This document shows, piece by piece, positions 31,946 to 45,471 of a stretch of 64,000 bases of DNA. Every line of letters starts with the position of its first letter. The first letter of the stretch is position 1. The DNA is taken from positions 19,928,366 to 19,992,365 of the forward strand of contig OX387185.1 of NCBI GenBank assembly GCA_947561395.2. Reading direction: 5' to 3'. Origin of the DNA: Buxus sempervirens. Its lineage: Eukaryota; Streptophyta; Magnoliopsida; Buxales; Buxaceae. A model generated the notes under the pieces. The model saw only the letters and a program-made list of their open reading frames with translations, was not told where the DNA came from and ran no database searches. Made by a program: the position numbers and the translations under genes.

Positions 31946-32726
31946 AAAAAAGATGTGGTGGGGAATGGGGGATGAGTTATGGAGGAGAGAGAGGGAGGGA
32001 AAGATGTGGTGGGGAATTAAGCATGTGGGGTGATTTTCTTGGAAATTGCAGATTGGTCCCTGAGCTATTTTCTCATCAACTTGATATTCACAGATTCGTC
32101 CCCAGATAATTATAGATATGCCATCAGATATTTTTGACTGTCCTGATTATTTATGGATTTGCCCCCAGACACCTTTTTCTGCTGTTTTTGCCACGTGGGC
32201 AGTATTTTAGGGTTTCTTGTTTTGCTCATAACTTATTATCTGGGACTCCGATTCGAGCAAACTCAGTTGCATTGGAATCGTGTCAGGATGACCTATCCAC
32301 TAGGACAAGTTTGGGCAGCTGTTTTGGGGTTTAGCAGAAAGTCAATTTCTGCTCCCCTTAAGTTTGACCGTCTCATAGATCCTTCATCTGGACTCCGATC
32401 TGGGCAAACTCAGTTGCGTTAGAATTGTATTGGAGCCCTCTATCCAATGACACAGGGGTAGGCATCTGGATCGGGTTTTAGCAAAAAGTCAACTTTCGGC
32501 TTTGCTCAAGTTTGACCGCCCGCAGAACCTTCATCCGGACTCCGATTCCTTCAAACTCAGTTGCGTTGGAACCGTGTCGAGATTCTCTATCCAATGATAT
32601 AAAGCGAGGTGGCCAATTTTCACTTGATCAAAAAGTCAACTTTTGACCCCTCAGGGTTTTACTTTTTGTCCAGGGTTTGCATTTCCGGCTCTTCAGGGAG
32701 CGCAAAAATGAGGTGCTTACAGGTCA

Positions 32727-34181
32727 GATCGGCAGGTTGCGCCTTAGTTAAAGACTTCACAATGGCCTGTGATGACAATGCTACTGAAAATACCAAGCAC
32801 TCCAAGTCCCATCTGACCTCGGAAAATTTCTTTGATATTGCAAACACAGGCACACACTAACCCACCTGTTTTCTCTATAATTGTTTTGCTTGACTGTTTT
32901 GAGCTCCACATTGGGCTACTAACCTGAGTTGACAAGTCTCTTAACCTTGGCAAAGGCCGTTTCTAGCTGCAATGGGCAAAAGGCTCAAAGCAGGAAGAAG
33001 ATAAGAATGCTTTGCATTTATCTCCAGCTAGTCCAAGACTGACCTTTTGTTCCTTTCCCGACTTCGCAGGTACAGCAAGAATGGGATAACGGACGCCTTC
33101 TCCAAAATCCCCAGTGGAAGGCCTTCAGCAAAAAAGGAACGACACCCTTACATCCCCAGTAGAGTCCTCTCAAGCGCTAAGAAAGTGATACCTGATGATG
33201 TAGACTTCTCAAACCTCGCCCAGTCTGAAGAGGCCGGCTTTGCGAAGAAGAGCGGAAAGAAGACAAAACAAGCTAGCATCAATCCTTAGTGGAGTCTCTC
33301 GCACTCAACAAGAGCTTGGACGAACGTGAAGAACTCACACCCAAGCGGAGGGAAAAGGCTTTACAAAGAAATAATGACAGCGTGAGGAATCCCCACTTAT
33401 TCCCAGCGGAGCATCCTTCCCCAGGGAACTCCCACGCTTGTCCGAAACAAGGCTCGACCCAAAAAGAGAGGCAATAAGGAAAAGATTCCTGCCCAATCCC
33501 TAGCAATAGTCACTCCGAGCTAGGAAGTCTCTACAACAGGGAGAGCCAACCAGAAAGCGCTGTAGAAGGAATGACGAGACATGAAGAAGAATGAGCATAA
33601 ATGAAGATATCATCAGGCAAGATGGCCCCTTTTGTAATTTTTGATTTCACACTTTTGTAAATAGAGTAGAGCAGGTGGGTGAGCTCCCTTGAGGCACTGG
33701 ACAGCGCTGGAAGCACCTCCTCACCAACAGCAGCTCCTCCTCCGCTCTTTCCTCCTTTCTCCAGCCATCTCGCACCCTAAACCAACCCTTGGCCATTAAA
33801 TCCAGAAAAAAAAACTATTAAAAGCCTCAAGTAAAAGACACAAAAAGGAGTCTGAAGTTTGAAGTCACCTAAAAGCTTTAAGGGAACAAACAAGAAGAAA
33901 AGAATATTGTCAAGTGTCTGGCATCAACGCCGAAACAGGTTGGCGAGCTCACGTCCAATCTAATCTCTTTCAAAATTAAAATGCTGAAGAGTTGCCCTAC
34001 AAAAACCCGAAAAGCAAAGGGTAAGGAAACTCCAAAGCCAGGAAGTGACGCCACATCATTGGCCGCTTCCCTCTCAAAATGAAAATTTCAAAGGACTAAG
34101 CTCGTCGACCATGTCGACAGAAATGCCAGGCGCAAAAATGAGATTCTTTTTCTCTTTGCCGTTCATCCGCAAGGTGACTCC
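32727..34181 (+). other. 3' non-coding internal region, second part
   Basis: It resumes the Ogre-like element after the nested LTR. No conserved reading frame. Weak repeats of CCCAGTGGAG type occur near 33106, 33151, 33281, 33400 and 33497. The stretch 33590-34190 matches, inverted, the sequence at 63222-63870 (for example TTTGTAAATAGAGTAG and GAGCTCCCTTGAGGC), showing that this 3' region is shared with the second Ogre-like element. Confidence 0.75.
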
Positions 34182-34197
34182 GGCAAAGAGGGGCAGC
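34182..34197 (+). other. Polypurine tract
   Basis: GGCAAAGAGGGGCAGC abuts the 3' LTR start. This is where plus-strand DNA synthesis would prime. The minus-strand relative at 63222-63240 reads similarly. Confidence 0.75.
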
Positions 34198-37100
34198 TGT
34201 AAGCACCTCATTTTTGCGCTCCCGGAAAAGCCGGAAATGCAAAACCCGGCCAAGAAGTCAAACCCTAAGGGGTGAAAAGTTGACTTTTGATCAAGTGAAA
34301 ATTGGCCACCTTGATTTATCTCAATGGATAGATAATCCCGACACGAGTCCAACGCAACTGAGTTTGCTGGAATCGGAGTCCAGATGAAGGTTCGGTGGGC
34401 CGGTCAAACTTGAGGATGAGCCGAAAGTTGACTTTTCCTCGAACCCCGTGCCAAGTGCTTAGCCCTATGTCATTGAATGGAGGGCTCCGATACGAGTCTA
34501 ACACAATTGAGTTTGCTCAAATCGGAGTTCGGATGAAGAAGATATGAGCTGTCGAAGTTTCCGAGTAGCAAAACCGGAAACTGCACAAGTGGCGCAGGAA
34601 CTGCACACGTGGCAGCCAACGCAGCAAAATATCTCGGGGACTAAATCTTAAATATACAAAGATCTCAAGGCCTAAAAAAAAATTCGTACGGGGCAATCCG
34701 TAGATATCCAAAAGTGTCAAATCGGTCGAATCGGTCAAGTCGAGGGGCAAATTCGTAATTTTTCGATTTGTATCCGGCATTTAATGCCGGATACACTTGC
34801 CCCTCTTCATATCCGGACTCCAAGGCCGGATACAAAGATTTGCTCGGTGAGATTCGCGCCGATTCTCCGACAAATTCGCGGCGGAATTAATTTTGCGAAT
34901 TATTATGTTTTGTATCTGGCATTTAATGCCGGATACAAATAAAGCTTAGTGTATCCGGCCTTGGAGGCCGGACACACATGGGATATAGTGTATCCGGCCT
35001 TCAAGGCCAGATACATTAAGTTTGTTATAAAAAGGGGCAGCAGCCCCCTTTCCAATGGTTGCTTGTCCTTGAGCCCTTTCTCCCCTTTCCTTCTTCATCC
35101 GAACCACTCTCTTTTGAGCTCTCTTGCCTCCACCACCTTCCCACTTCACCCCAAGGCTACTCCACCACTTTCTCCTCCTCCTTCTTCTTCACTTGCTCCC
35201 CACCAAGAGGTGGAGTCACTGCTGTTGCTGTCAAGAGGTGGACTTCCCAGCTGTGGTGGTGCCACCAAGAGGGTCATACACCTCCATTAGAGAGTTGAGA
35301 ACTCCAAGGTAAGGCTCCTCACCCCATTGCATTGAATATATATTAAAGCTGGAATATTTCCACTGTTTTTTTTCTTGGCATGAGCATATCCATGGTGGTT
35401 CAGTCATGCACCCTCCATCTTTGCTTTTCCTTCTTTCTCTCTTTCATGGTATAAAGGCCACCGCAAGCAAGAAATCTACATAGGTCTTTTAGGAGGCATG
35501 GGAGTCTCTTTCCACATTTTCTTAGTAATTTTGGTTGCTGTCTTTGGCTTTATTTCCAGCAATTGTTAGAGGAGAATGCTCCTCCCTTCTTTGGTCTAAT
35601 GTACCCCTAAGTGACCCCCCATTTCCCTTCTCTTTTCTCCCCTTTCCTCACCTTTTTCTTTAAGGATTTCTGGTGTCATGCTACTGGCCGTACCCCTCCT
35701 ATGTTTGCTGTTTTTTTTCTGGTTGTGGTTGTAGCATGCATGCCTCTCACTTGTCCTTGTTTTAGGTGTGAGCTTGGTCAACTTGTGGATATGTTTAGAT
35801 GTGAGTTTAGACTCTACATTCTTGCACATAATCATTGTTGTTGAGCACTTTTCTTCTCTTATTTTTGCTGTTGCCAAGAGATGCCTAGCATATGTTTCCT
35901 TCACCCCCCCCCCCCCCCAGTCCCCCCCTTGCAAGGATGTATATGGGATGCTGCTGGGAACAGCAGCATGCCTGGGTGTCACTGCTGTTCCCAGCAGATT
36001 TGTCACCACATCCGACCCCCCTAGCTATCATGCATGCATGTTCTCTTTTGCATGAAGCCCGTTGTTTCATAGTCCAAGCAAGCATGGCCTCCTACCCACT
36101 TGAAATGATCCCCTTAGGCTACTGTTGGAGGCAGCAGCAGCCTCATCTTGGGTATGCCACCTCCACGCATGATAGGCATGGTAAATCCCCATGCACAGCT
36201 GCTGTTTTTTTAACTAAAACGAAGCATGCTGTTGATTTGTATGCCCCTTTTGCCTTTGGTAATTTGCTGTTTTTTAGTGTCGAGGCATGCACCCTTTCCC
36301 CCTTAACTTGCTGCTCATATTGTGTTATACCACCCCCAATGAGCATGAGGCCTTTTCCTTCCTCATCTTTGTTGATTGGGCTCCCCAAAATCCAAGTGAG
36401 TTGCTGCTGGGAACAGCAGCAGACCCTCACTGGTTGCTGCTGTCCCAGCAAGTCTAGAAACCTAAAACCACACCGGTATTAGTCCCTTTTTAGCATGCTT
36501 CCCTTCTTTCTTCAAGTCAGTATTTTTTGTGTACCCGACCATGCTCCCTTTGTGTAACGCCCCGGATCCGAGTCACGAAATAACACCGTAACTCATCCTC
36601 GGAGGTTAATTTAAAACACAGGATCGCAATATCAGAGTGAAGGAAAAACATGAATACAACAAGAGCTATATAATAGAGTGCGCTAAAATATTCCCAAACT
36701 AAAATAAAACTCACATGTCCCAGTAACTACCCGCAAGTATCGAGCTCTCCAAGAGTATCTGAAAGCAAAAACGAAAGCAACGGGGTGAGATACGAATATC
36801 CCAGTGAGCAGCACATGCATGCACAAATACATTTAGTTCAGTTCTAAAACATGCCACGATTACAAACCAAATACAACGATGATAACACGTATAACCCAAC
36901 AAAACTTCAACGATCCAATTTACATCCGTGAGGAAAACCATCGTATAAACCAAGCAGTAAAGACAATATCAATCATGCATATAGCCGTAAAGTCACGTAT
37001 AACCAGGTAGCAACATATCGAAGAAAACATAGTTCAACAACTCAGGTTTTTTTTTTTTGTAATACTAGAGTGTTTATCATGGGCCACTCCGCACCAATAG

Positions 37101-40100
37101 ACCAGCGAATAAAACGTATCACGTCAAACAAAAACAAATCCCCACAGTGGTCAATGTCATGTAGTTGCTTAGCTTGGTTAATCAATCATGCCAGAGCGAC
37201 ATCCACACCTCCATGTACACAGTTCCGGCCTACTCAGGGTATCGGACACTCTGAAATGACGGCCTACTCAGGTTATCGTCATCCAATGCCGGCCTACTCC
37301 GGGTATCAGCACTGACAACCAGGCCTACTCAGGGTTTCTGGCTGCTCTACACCGGTCGTGGCAACACTCCATGGCCATGCCATTACACCAATAAAACAAA
37401 ATACATCACATTACTAAGCTTAGACTCTGGATCCAGGACAAGCTAAACCAAAACCGATAAATAACCAATTAAAACTCCGCATTCAGTACACACATCACAA
37501 GTTGTTCCAACCAGAACATCAACTCCAACAAGTGTTCCAACTAGAACAATAATTCTTCACAAGTGTTCCAACCAGAACAGTAATTCTTCACAAGTGTTCC
37601 AACCAGAACAGTATAAGATATGATTCTAAACCGGCCACCGATATAAAACAATATTCAAGTAAATCATTCCTGAAGTGCACCGTGTATTCAAAGGTGAACT
37701 AGCATAATAGTGTAGATGTATTTCAGCAAAACAATATGGTTTCAAAACTGACTTTTCATAATAAAGCACATTATACAGAAATGATTTCAGCATCCAACTT
37801 CGATTAAACATAAATCAGCAAAACATCTCCTAGATTCTCAATTTCGCTTTCATAATCCAAATCAATCAAAACGAATGTTGTAAAGACCTCAAAACACATT
37901 TTGGATGAGTGGAATAGTCTTAGGATCCCCTATAAGGTCACCATACCAAAAAGCAATCAATTCTGAGACAAAAAGTTTCGGACCTCAAAATATTCTAAGT
38001 CTAGTTAAAAACGTTGACTTTTGGTATATAATTTTTCTAGACAATTCTACAAGGAGTTTCGGGCTCAATTTTTGGTTGCAGTCTATTGATGGGTAAACAC
38101 ATCTCCTAGAATTTTTTGGGCTCCTGAATCACTCATCTGGGTATTAAACCCAAACCGGGCTTTTTGATTAAAACCGGGATTTAGGCATGAACTGGAAAGT
38201 TGACTTTTTATTGGCTGGGAATTAGACCTTTGAAGTATTTTTATTGGTTCCAAATGGGGGGTAAAACCTTATTTACATGTAAAGACTTAAGTAAATGGAG
38301 CAATAAATACACAGGACATTTACTTAAATGTCTTTCATGTAATTAAGGGGCTATTTTCAACAAATTCTACAATTCGATATGTATAATTGGGTATGCGCTC
38401 ACTTCCTGAAGTGGGCGCCAAGTAAGTGCCAAGTGAGCAGTGCTGGATTCATAAAAATAAGGTTGGCACTCACTCGTGGATGAGTGGGCGCGAGCTGAGC
38501 GCCGGGTCAAACTTTCTGTGCGCCTACTTCCCGAAGTGGGCGCCAAGTGGGCGGTGACCCACTGCGATTTTCAGTTCTCTGTTAATCCCATAACTCCAAC
38601 TCTGGCTGAATTTTTCCGGTCTGTAACTACTTATCTAGTCTCCCAATACTCCCAGGACACATTCAAACCTATTTTGGATTTAATCTATCATGATTTCCAA
38701 TTATCCCCAATTCCACTGTACAAAACCCTCCTTAACTGTTTTTGCCCAGAAAACACCGAGAATACTTCAATCATAAACAATGCATTCATTCAACCAAATA
38801 TACGAATAAACCCGAAAACTCGGTTGTAAAAAGTGCCACTCACCTTTCGATGCTCCCAAGTCCTGGAAACGAGAAACCCAGAAAACCCCAAACCCGATCG
38901 GCCGTCGGCTTGCTCTAGTCAAACAGAGGTTCGCTCGCGAGGGAAAGACTCCTCCGACTTCTGATCCGCGAAACTCACTGACCGTAAATCTTCTCCACCT
39001 CGACTCTCCCACAGCACTTCTTCTTCTCCTTCTCTCGAAGAACCCTAACAAACGCCGCAGCCGCAAACCTTCAACTCAAGGTATCCGCGAACGAAAAGAA
39101 AACCGTACTGCCAAAATCCAAATCCATGGAAGTCCAATAACCCAAGTTTCCCATTTTAATAATTCATCCTATTTAACATTTTGAAATTAACTCTAATTAA
39201 TTTCCTTTTCTCTGTTTCTAAAGTTCTCCATTAATTAAATAAGTTTTAAAACCATAAAATCTAAATTTTAATGTTATTAAAATTCGGGATTTTACACTTT
39301 GCCCCTTGTAGCCTGTGGTGTCCCACCTGGGTTGCTGCTGGAGACAGCAACATCACCCTTCTTTTTTGGTAGCATGTTTAGTCCATTAGTGGTGGTTGTC
39401 CCCAGCAGATTTGCCCACTTACTGATGCTCCTAAACCCAACCCATCGGGGATTAGACATGCATGCATCACCTCACTTGATCTCCTTGCGCTTCCCCTCCT
39501 CATTTGCATGTCCAAACTCTCCCCAATGGTTGCTGCCCTGTACAAGTGCAGCAGGTGTTTACTTGCTTTTGTTGGCATATACTTGACATGTCGAAGTGGT
39601 TTGGGCTGTGCCAAGTACGTGCACACATATAGGCAATCCCCATGAGTGTAAACCTTCATCCCAGGTGGCACATCAAGCCCCACCAGAACTCAGTTTTAAG
39701 GTTGCTGTCCCCTTTGTCGGCAGCAAGCCTTTTGTTTGCTTTCCACATAACATATTGTTTGTTTTACCTGTCTAAGTATGCCCCCATTCACTTGCTGCAT
39801 TTGTGCATTTTAAGCATGTACCCATACCCCTTTTTCTTCTTAGCTTGCTGTTTGGTCTTTAGGAATCAAAGCACTCCCATGCCAACTGCTGTTGTGCACT
39901 CGCTTTGCCATGTTCCCTTCACCCTGTAGCCTTGGTCGAGAATCCCAAGAAGTGCTGCTGGAGACAGTAGCAAGATTCGTCCCTGTTCTCACCATCTAAC
40001 CCCATCCCACACCTTTTAAGCATGTGTGAGTTCCCCTACTGTCGCTGTCCCAGCAAACTTGGAAGCCCAAGACCATGCCCACCCTTAATAGCATGTTTGA

Positions 40101-42082
40101 ATCTTTTCTTTTGGTTGCTGTCCCCTTGTTGGCAGCGGGTCCTTGCTCGATTTTTTATGTGGGCATGCAACATGTCTCTTTTATTTCACTGTTTTTCTTG
40201 CATGTCAAGTTAGCATGCATCAAGGGGTCTCCCTTTCACTGTTTTTTTGTGATTAAATTAGCATATATGCAATGACTTCAGAGTTGCTGCTGGTAACAGC
40301 AGCAGCACCTCTCTTCCCGGTCTTAGTAGGCTTGACTTGTGTGCCATGCCTGGGATGTTTGTACCATGAAGGAAGGACTACATTGCCCTGCTCCCCCACC
40401 CCACTTGTCCACCGTGGCTAGCCTTGATAGCATGGGTCAACCTGTCTTTCTTGGTTGCTGCCCTGTGCACCCACAGCAGGCTTTCCTAGTTGTTTTCATC
40501 GGCATAGACATCACTTACTTGGTAATTAGGCTGTTCTGAGCGCATGCATACCATATGTAACCCTCATGAGCATGACCCACTTCATCCCCTTTGTATTGCA
40601 CACCCCTTGGTACGACCAAGTCCCCCATGACAGCTGCTGCTCCCTTCCTATGCATCAGGTTTTGTCTCTTTCTTCTCCTTTGCATATATACTTTCCATGC
40701 ATATTTGTATAACATGCCTTGCCATTTCCGGCCTTGATTATATGCGTAAGCCCTTCTCTTTGTGGTCGTGGTTTGCTGCCCTGTGCATGGGCAGCATATT
40801 TTCTCAGTTGCTTTTATTGGTGCTTACATGAGCTGCTGCTAGGGAACAGCAACAGCACCCCATCCCCCACTTGGTTACATGATAACCTCACCAAAGCATG
40901 TTTAGGCTTCCTACTGGTGATGCCTCTTAGGGGCTTGCCATACTTGCATTCTTGGGCCTACCAAGCCCTTATTCGAACCTTGTCCTTATTGCGGTCCCAA
41001 GGGGCTACAGCCCCTTTCTCTTTTACGATATGCCCGTATGGTGTAATGCCTTGTTGTTGGGCATGATTTTTGCTACGATGGAATGACATGTTCAACCGAA
41101 CCAAGTAAACCAATAGGGTTTCCGGGTCACCCGGAAACCCAACATGGGACCCGGACCACCGGTCCAATTTGGAACAATTAGTGGGCCTTCCAACGGGGCC
41201 CACCAAGCCCAATAAACTTCTTATGCATGCAATTAAGCAACATAAATTAATTAACTGAACCAAGTGGGCCAAGCCTAATGTGGCCAACCCCGAACCCATT
41301 TTGTGTAGCATGATATGTAATAAGTAGCATGGTTTGGCCGAGACTCAGGGCTAGGGCCTATCGGTCCCGTTAAAGCCCACTAACCAAACCAACGAGGGAT
41401 GCAAACCCTACACCTCAAGGAACTTGGGCTTTCAAAGCCCAAATCTGGACTACGAGCCCCTAGCCCAATGTCCAACTCACTTTGGCAAAGATAAACAAGA
41501 TAACCTAAAAATATTTTGGCAACCGCCATAGGGGCCCACCCAGGGGCCCGCAAACCAATGCAGACCCACTTGTTGCATGAAAATCACATAAGTCTCCAAC
41601 TTGAATAAACTAAGTAAAATCAATTCATTCCACCTAAAGCCCATAGGGCCTCCTAGACCAGACAGAGGCCCACCAAGGGTACATGGGCTTGACTAAGCCC
41701 ACCAAGGACACCGTGGACCTTCCAAACGAGGCCCACCCAAGCCGACTCAAATCATTTAAAATAAACAAGATAAAATTAATTAAAGGGACCCCCCACCACT
41801 CAGGCTGTCTCACCAAACTTAACTAAATTGCATGCTGGATTAGGAATCGGGTGAGAACCAAAGTAAGCTGACTCAAACCAGGGAACCCACGGGACCCGTC
41901 ATCCGACGGGGTGGTCTGGGGTGTCTACGGACTTCCCCAGACCGCAACCGAGAACCAACTGAGAATCTCAAGCCGCAAACCAAAGCCCAATAGACAAGAC
42001 TAGGCACCCAGGTGTCTGCCTGCACCCCATCAGGCGGTGGCGACTCCTAATTCCCCCATGCCGCATTTCCCACGCGTGCACA
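34198..42082 (+). repeat. 3' LTR of the Ogre-like element, with a nested K solo LTR
   Basis: 7885 bp including a 2744-bp insertion plus 5-bp TSD; net 5136 bp against 5138 in the 5' LTR. It has the same start, dyad array, TATA (35025-35035), CAGCAG dyads and palindrome (41116-41140). It ends ...CGCGTGCACA at 42082, followed by TSD CGTTG 42083-42087. Confidence 0.93.
36553..39296 (-). mobile_element. Nested family K solo LTR in the 3' LTR (2744 bp)
   Basis: Minus-strand start TGTAAAATCCCGAATTTTAA at 39296, end GGGGCGTTACA at 36553; TSDs CTTTG (36548-36552, 39297-39301). Contains repeats of CCTGAGTAGGCCGG type (plus strand GGCCTACTCAGGG at about 37220-37340), GTTCCAACCAGAACA repeats (37505-37615), donor-like AAAG/GTGAGTGGCAC near 38855 and acceptor-like TGCTTTCAG near 36760. 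A GTGGGCGCCAAGTGGGCG-rich stretch lies at 38390-38545. It belongs with 50083-52855 and lacks the tyrosine-rich exon. Confidence 0.9.
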
Positions 42083-42418
42083 CGTTGCTCCAGCATGCTT
42101 CCTCACCCCCCATGTACCCCAAGTCCAGCATACTAATGCCATGCATAAAAGGGGTGACATTTCCCCACTGTTTCCAGCTCATTAGTCATGACTTTTCCCC
42201 TCATAATAGCTGCTGTTTTGCTCACCTGCATTATGGTTTTGTTTATACAAACTTGCATAATGTGTTTACTTATTTATACATCTTACACGTAGGCACACAT
42301 CCTTCAACCTTAAAAGCATGTTACGCTATTTTTGCTTGTTCCGCCATCAAATCCATGTACATTAAACACATGCACCCACACTTCATTTCAGAAGCATGAT
42401 CCGTGTGAATACCTACTC

Positions 42419-44767
42419 TGTAATGCCCCAAACCCGAGTCAGTGCAAACCGGCACCCAACCCAAACCCGGTTCGCTACTGTAACAACCTGAATTTAGTTC
42501 AACAACCAAATCCGAGGTGTTACTGGCCCATATCAATTACATCATCAATAATATACCAGACCAAAGAATTAAAATCCATTCACTTTATAATACTATCAGA
42601 GTTGCGGAAACAAGTATGTGCGGAAGTGTAGTCTAAAATCCTCAATAAATATTTAACTTGATCATCAATCGTTAATATCAAAGTCTGGTAAAATAAACTG
42701 GTTACTATCTCTCTCATCTCTCTAGTACATCGAATCCAAATGAATAATAATCCAATCAAAAGTACTAAGTCCATATCAATCATCCACCTCAAACAAGATC
42801 CGGATAATAGTAATCCTCCGGTGTATACTCAGCTACCTCTCCCTGGAAATCACTAAGATCCTCCTCTCGCGTATCAGCTGAAAAATGAAATGAAAGTAGG
42901 GTGAGATATGAATATCCCAGTAGGTAACACATGCATGATTAAACAGTTAATATACGTAAAGTAACAGTTCATGCACGATTAAGCAATATCGACTAATCAA
43001 GCACGTATAATCATTCATATCATTCATGAATACAAAACAGTTTGATAAACAGTTCTAGAAATGAATTTCAGCATGTTCTAATATAAGAATTCAATATCAA
43101 GATCAATAACATAATTCATACTTTGCCAGGATGCACTAAGAATTCGCATTAAGCCAATATCTCAATCACATGCCTCCAGAATGTATACAATAATAATATC
43201 AAGTGTTGTGATTTCAATGTCATTGTAGGACTCACAAAGATAGATAAACCTTTTGAGATGATTCTCAACCAATTGCTATACCACCGTGCGACTTAGGAGC
43301 AATGCAATTAATGATACTCAAGTCCCATGCAGCGCAGCTTAGACAAGAGCCGTAGTCACTGACTTATTGCACACGTACCCATCAGAGTTGGCATGTACCA
43401 CCAGCATGCAGCACCAGAATCAATACATGGAGATGGTCGCTTATCCATATGTACAGGGAATCACCAGCGGCTCACCGGGGTGTCCCTCCAGACATAGGAC
43501 CTTCCCAGACAAACTAACTTGCAAAGGAAGCGCGTCGTATATAGGAGTAACTCAACCCAAATGACATATCCCTCAGCTATCTAGCTACAATTATGGATCC
43601 ATAACCAGCTATGCCCACTAGACTCCAAAATTCCCTAAAATATAATATTTCTATAAGGGTTGGTGCCTAGCGGCATATAAAGTTTAAATCTATCAATTAC
43701 TTCAATATTCAGTCATCTGAATTCTGAATTCTCTTTATAAAGTTTTCGGGTTTATAATGTCATTTAGAAGATGTTCTAGTAATTAAATACTAGTTAGGTT
43801 TTCCAAAAACTAGGTTTCTCCATTTCTTTCAAAGTTTGGCGACTAATGTCCTAAATACCTTCCTAATTTATTTTTCTGTAAAACAGGGAATTAGATAATT
43901 TATTTTAGTCTTAAAACATCTTATTTAATCATTAAAATTGTCTAAAAATAGTTTAGAATTGAATCAGGATGTGAAATTACGAAAATCTACAAAATCTTAA
44001 CAGAGCGCCTAGGATCGTCCCGGCGGTCTGTGGTCGGCGGTAGTTCAAAATCGAACGCTGATGGTACATCTTCAAGCGGTCTACGGCAGTCTACATTTAT
44101 AACGAGCGCCTACGATCGCCGATGATCGCCAACCACAGTCGAGGTCAGCGGTCGTTCGAAAATGAACAAAATCAGTTCCAAAACATGATTTTTCTCGTCT
44201 AAACTCATTCTAACATATTTATAACATGATTATCTAACTATATACATCATTACATATCATAAAAACATGCTTTTGCGATTAAACGGACGTAAATACAAAT
44301 CTATCGAATAAAACAGTGTCACCTACCTCTTCTACGCTGGTTTCTCTCCTTCTTCTCCAAACAAGAGTTCTCACAGGCACGAGGTAATCCCTGGAAGATG
44401 AAGAACTCAACCCAACACCCTTCCTTCTTCCTCTTCTTCTTCTTCTCCTTTGGTCGCTTGTTCATTCAAGGTTGTCGCTTGCGGCTAGTCAATACGAGCG
44501 AATTACAAAGAATACGTTTAGGTTATTTTAATAGGTATTTATACTCTTTGATCACATGCATCTCACCTATAACTTCCCTATACACCCTGCCCAATCAGAA
44601 TACATACCTCGATATCTCATGATCGAACGGTCAGATCTGTGTCTAATTCTGGATCTCCACTAATTAGATCATCCCCTACAATAATAAAATATTTCCATCA
44701 ATTATAACTCTCAATAATATTATTTATTAATTTAATTTATTATTTAAGGAAAATTCGGGGTTTTACA
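42419..44767 (-). mobile_element. Family K solo LTR in the T LTR (2349 bp)
   Basis: Minus-strand start TGTAAAACCCCGAATTTTCC at 44767, end GGGGCATTACA at 42419. The TSDs differ by one base (TACTC 42414-42418; TGCTC 44768-44772). It is nearly the reverse complement of 53090-55460, so both are recent members of one subfamily. It holds the split gene copy C (donor 44327/44326, acceptor 42878/42877). Confidence 0.87.
42789..42877 (-). CDS. Putative terminal exon of an LTR-embedded split gene, copy C
   Basis: The best-preserved copy. On the minus strand, TTTTTCAG is followed by two bases and then 28 codons (DTREEDLSDFQG..., EYTPEDYYYPDLV), ending TGA. The donor AGAAGAG/GTAGGTGAC (44327/44326) gives a 1449-bp intron and leaves one base, so the phases match. 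In that phase exon 1 is open for about 46 codons back to an ATG within a Lys-rich stretch. Against copy B, most codon differences in the tail are synonymous. Product unknown; it would be small, basic at the N-terminus and acidic at the C-terminus. Confidence 0.45.
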
Positions 44768-45471
44768 TGCTCTATCACCCTAGTTTAAGGCATGCACCCC
44801 ATGTTTGATTGATTGATCTTGCTTACCTTTTTTGTTTGCTGATGTGTCGGATGAGAATAACCAAAATAGGGACACCAAGGTCCCTATTTCACTGCGGTTT
44901 TGATGCAAAGAGGGAGGAGGCAAAGCCTTAGGCCTTCTACCCTCTCCCATGATCCCAAGAGATCCCAAAGGACCAAGAGATGGGACTTGTGTTATTTTCA
45001 TGATCTCTTAATCAAACCGGATGAACCGATAGGGTTTTCGGACGACCCAACATGGGACTTGGACTTCCCGGTCCAATTGGATACACTTGTCGGCCTTCTG
45101 ACGGGGCCCACCCATTCAGACCAAGACCACTTAACTAAGCAAGATAAAATCCAATAAAGGGACCCACACCACTCAGGTGGTCCCACCAGACCCAATAAAG
45201 TATACATGCTAACTTAGGAACTGGGTGAGTTAAACCAAGATAGACTCAAATCAGGGAAATCCAAGGGACCCGTTAGCCGATGGGGCGGATCGGGGTGTCT
45301 ACGAACTTCCCCAGACCGTAACCGAGACCTTAGCTTGAATCTCAAGCCGCATACCAAAATAGACATCCTTAGGGCATCCAGGTGTTTGCCTGCACCCCAT
45401 CAGGCAATGGCGACTCCTAAACCCGCTTTTCCCTAGCATTTTCGCGTGGGCCTTCGCATGGGTGCGACGTG

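Larger units (their letters stand above)
28803..32721 (-). mobile_element. Nested family T solo LTR, opposite orientation (3919 bp)
   Basis: On the minus strand it starts TGTAAGCACCTCATTTTTGC at 32721 and ends ...ATGTGCACA at 28803, with TSDs GGTCA (28798-28802, 32722-32726). Contents in sense order: three head sub-repeats about 148 bp apart (32541, 32392, 32244), (CT)n tracts, a TATA-like CTATAAAAAAG near 31675, a donor-like CCCAAG/GTAATG at 31349/31348, TGCTGTTCC-type dyads, a GTAGCCGACC...GGTCGGCTAC dyad array, the decayed 25-bp palindrome and the conserved tail with GGTGGCGACTCC. No internal region. Confidence 0.92.
8817..42082 (+). mobile_element. Full-length Ogre-like (Ty3/gypsy, Tat lineage) retrotransposon, non-autonomous by decay
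   Basis: The element spans 33,266 bp, or about 25.4 kb after removing three nested solo LTRs with their TSDs. The order is LTR, primer site, ORF1, gag, protease, RT, RNase H, second RNase H, integrase, polypurine tract, LTR. The ORF before gag, the dual RNase H, very long LTRs and total size match what is known of Ogre elements. Both LTRs have the same net length (5138 and 5136 bp) and are flanked by CGTTG. About ten in-frame stops plus one frame change interrupt the coding region, so this copy would depend on proteins from others. Its host sequence is another family T LTR. Confidence 0.93.

Noticed and set aside
28130..34197. An envelope-like gene between integrase and the 3' LTR
   Set aside because: The 3' region has no long frame, signal peptide or membrane segment once the nested T LTR is removed.
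35892..36482. 196-codon open frame in the 3' LTR
   Set aside because: It crosses C tracts and CAGCAG dyads, is broken in the 5' LTR copy, and has no family resemblance. Chance frame in C-rich LTR DNA.
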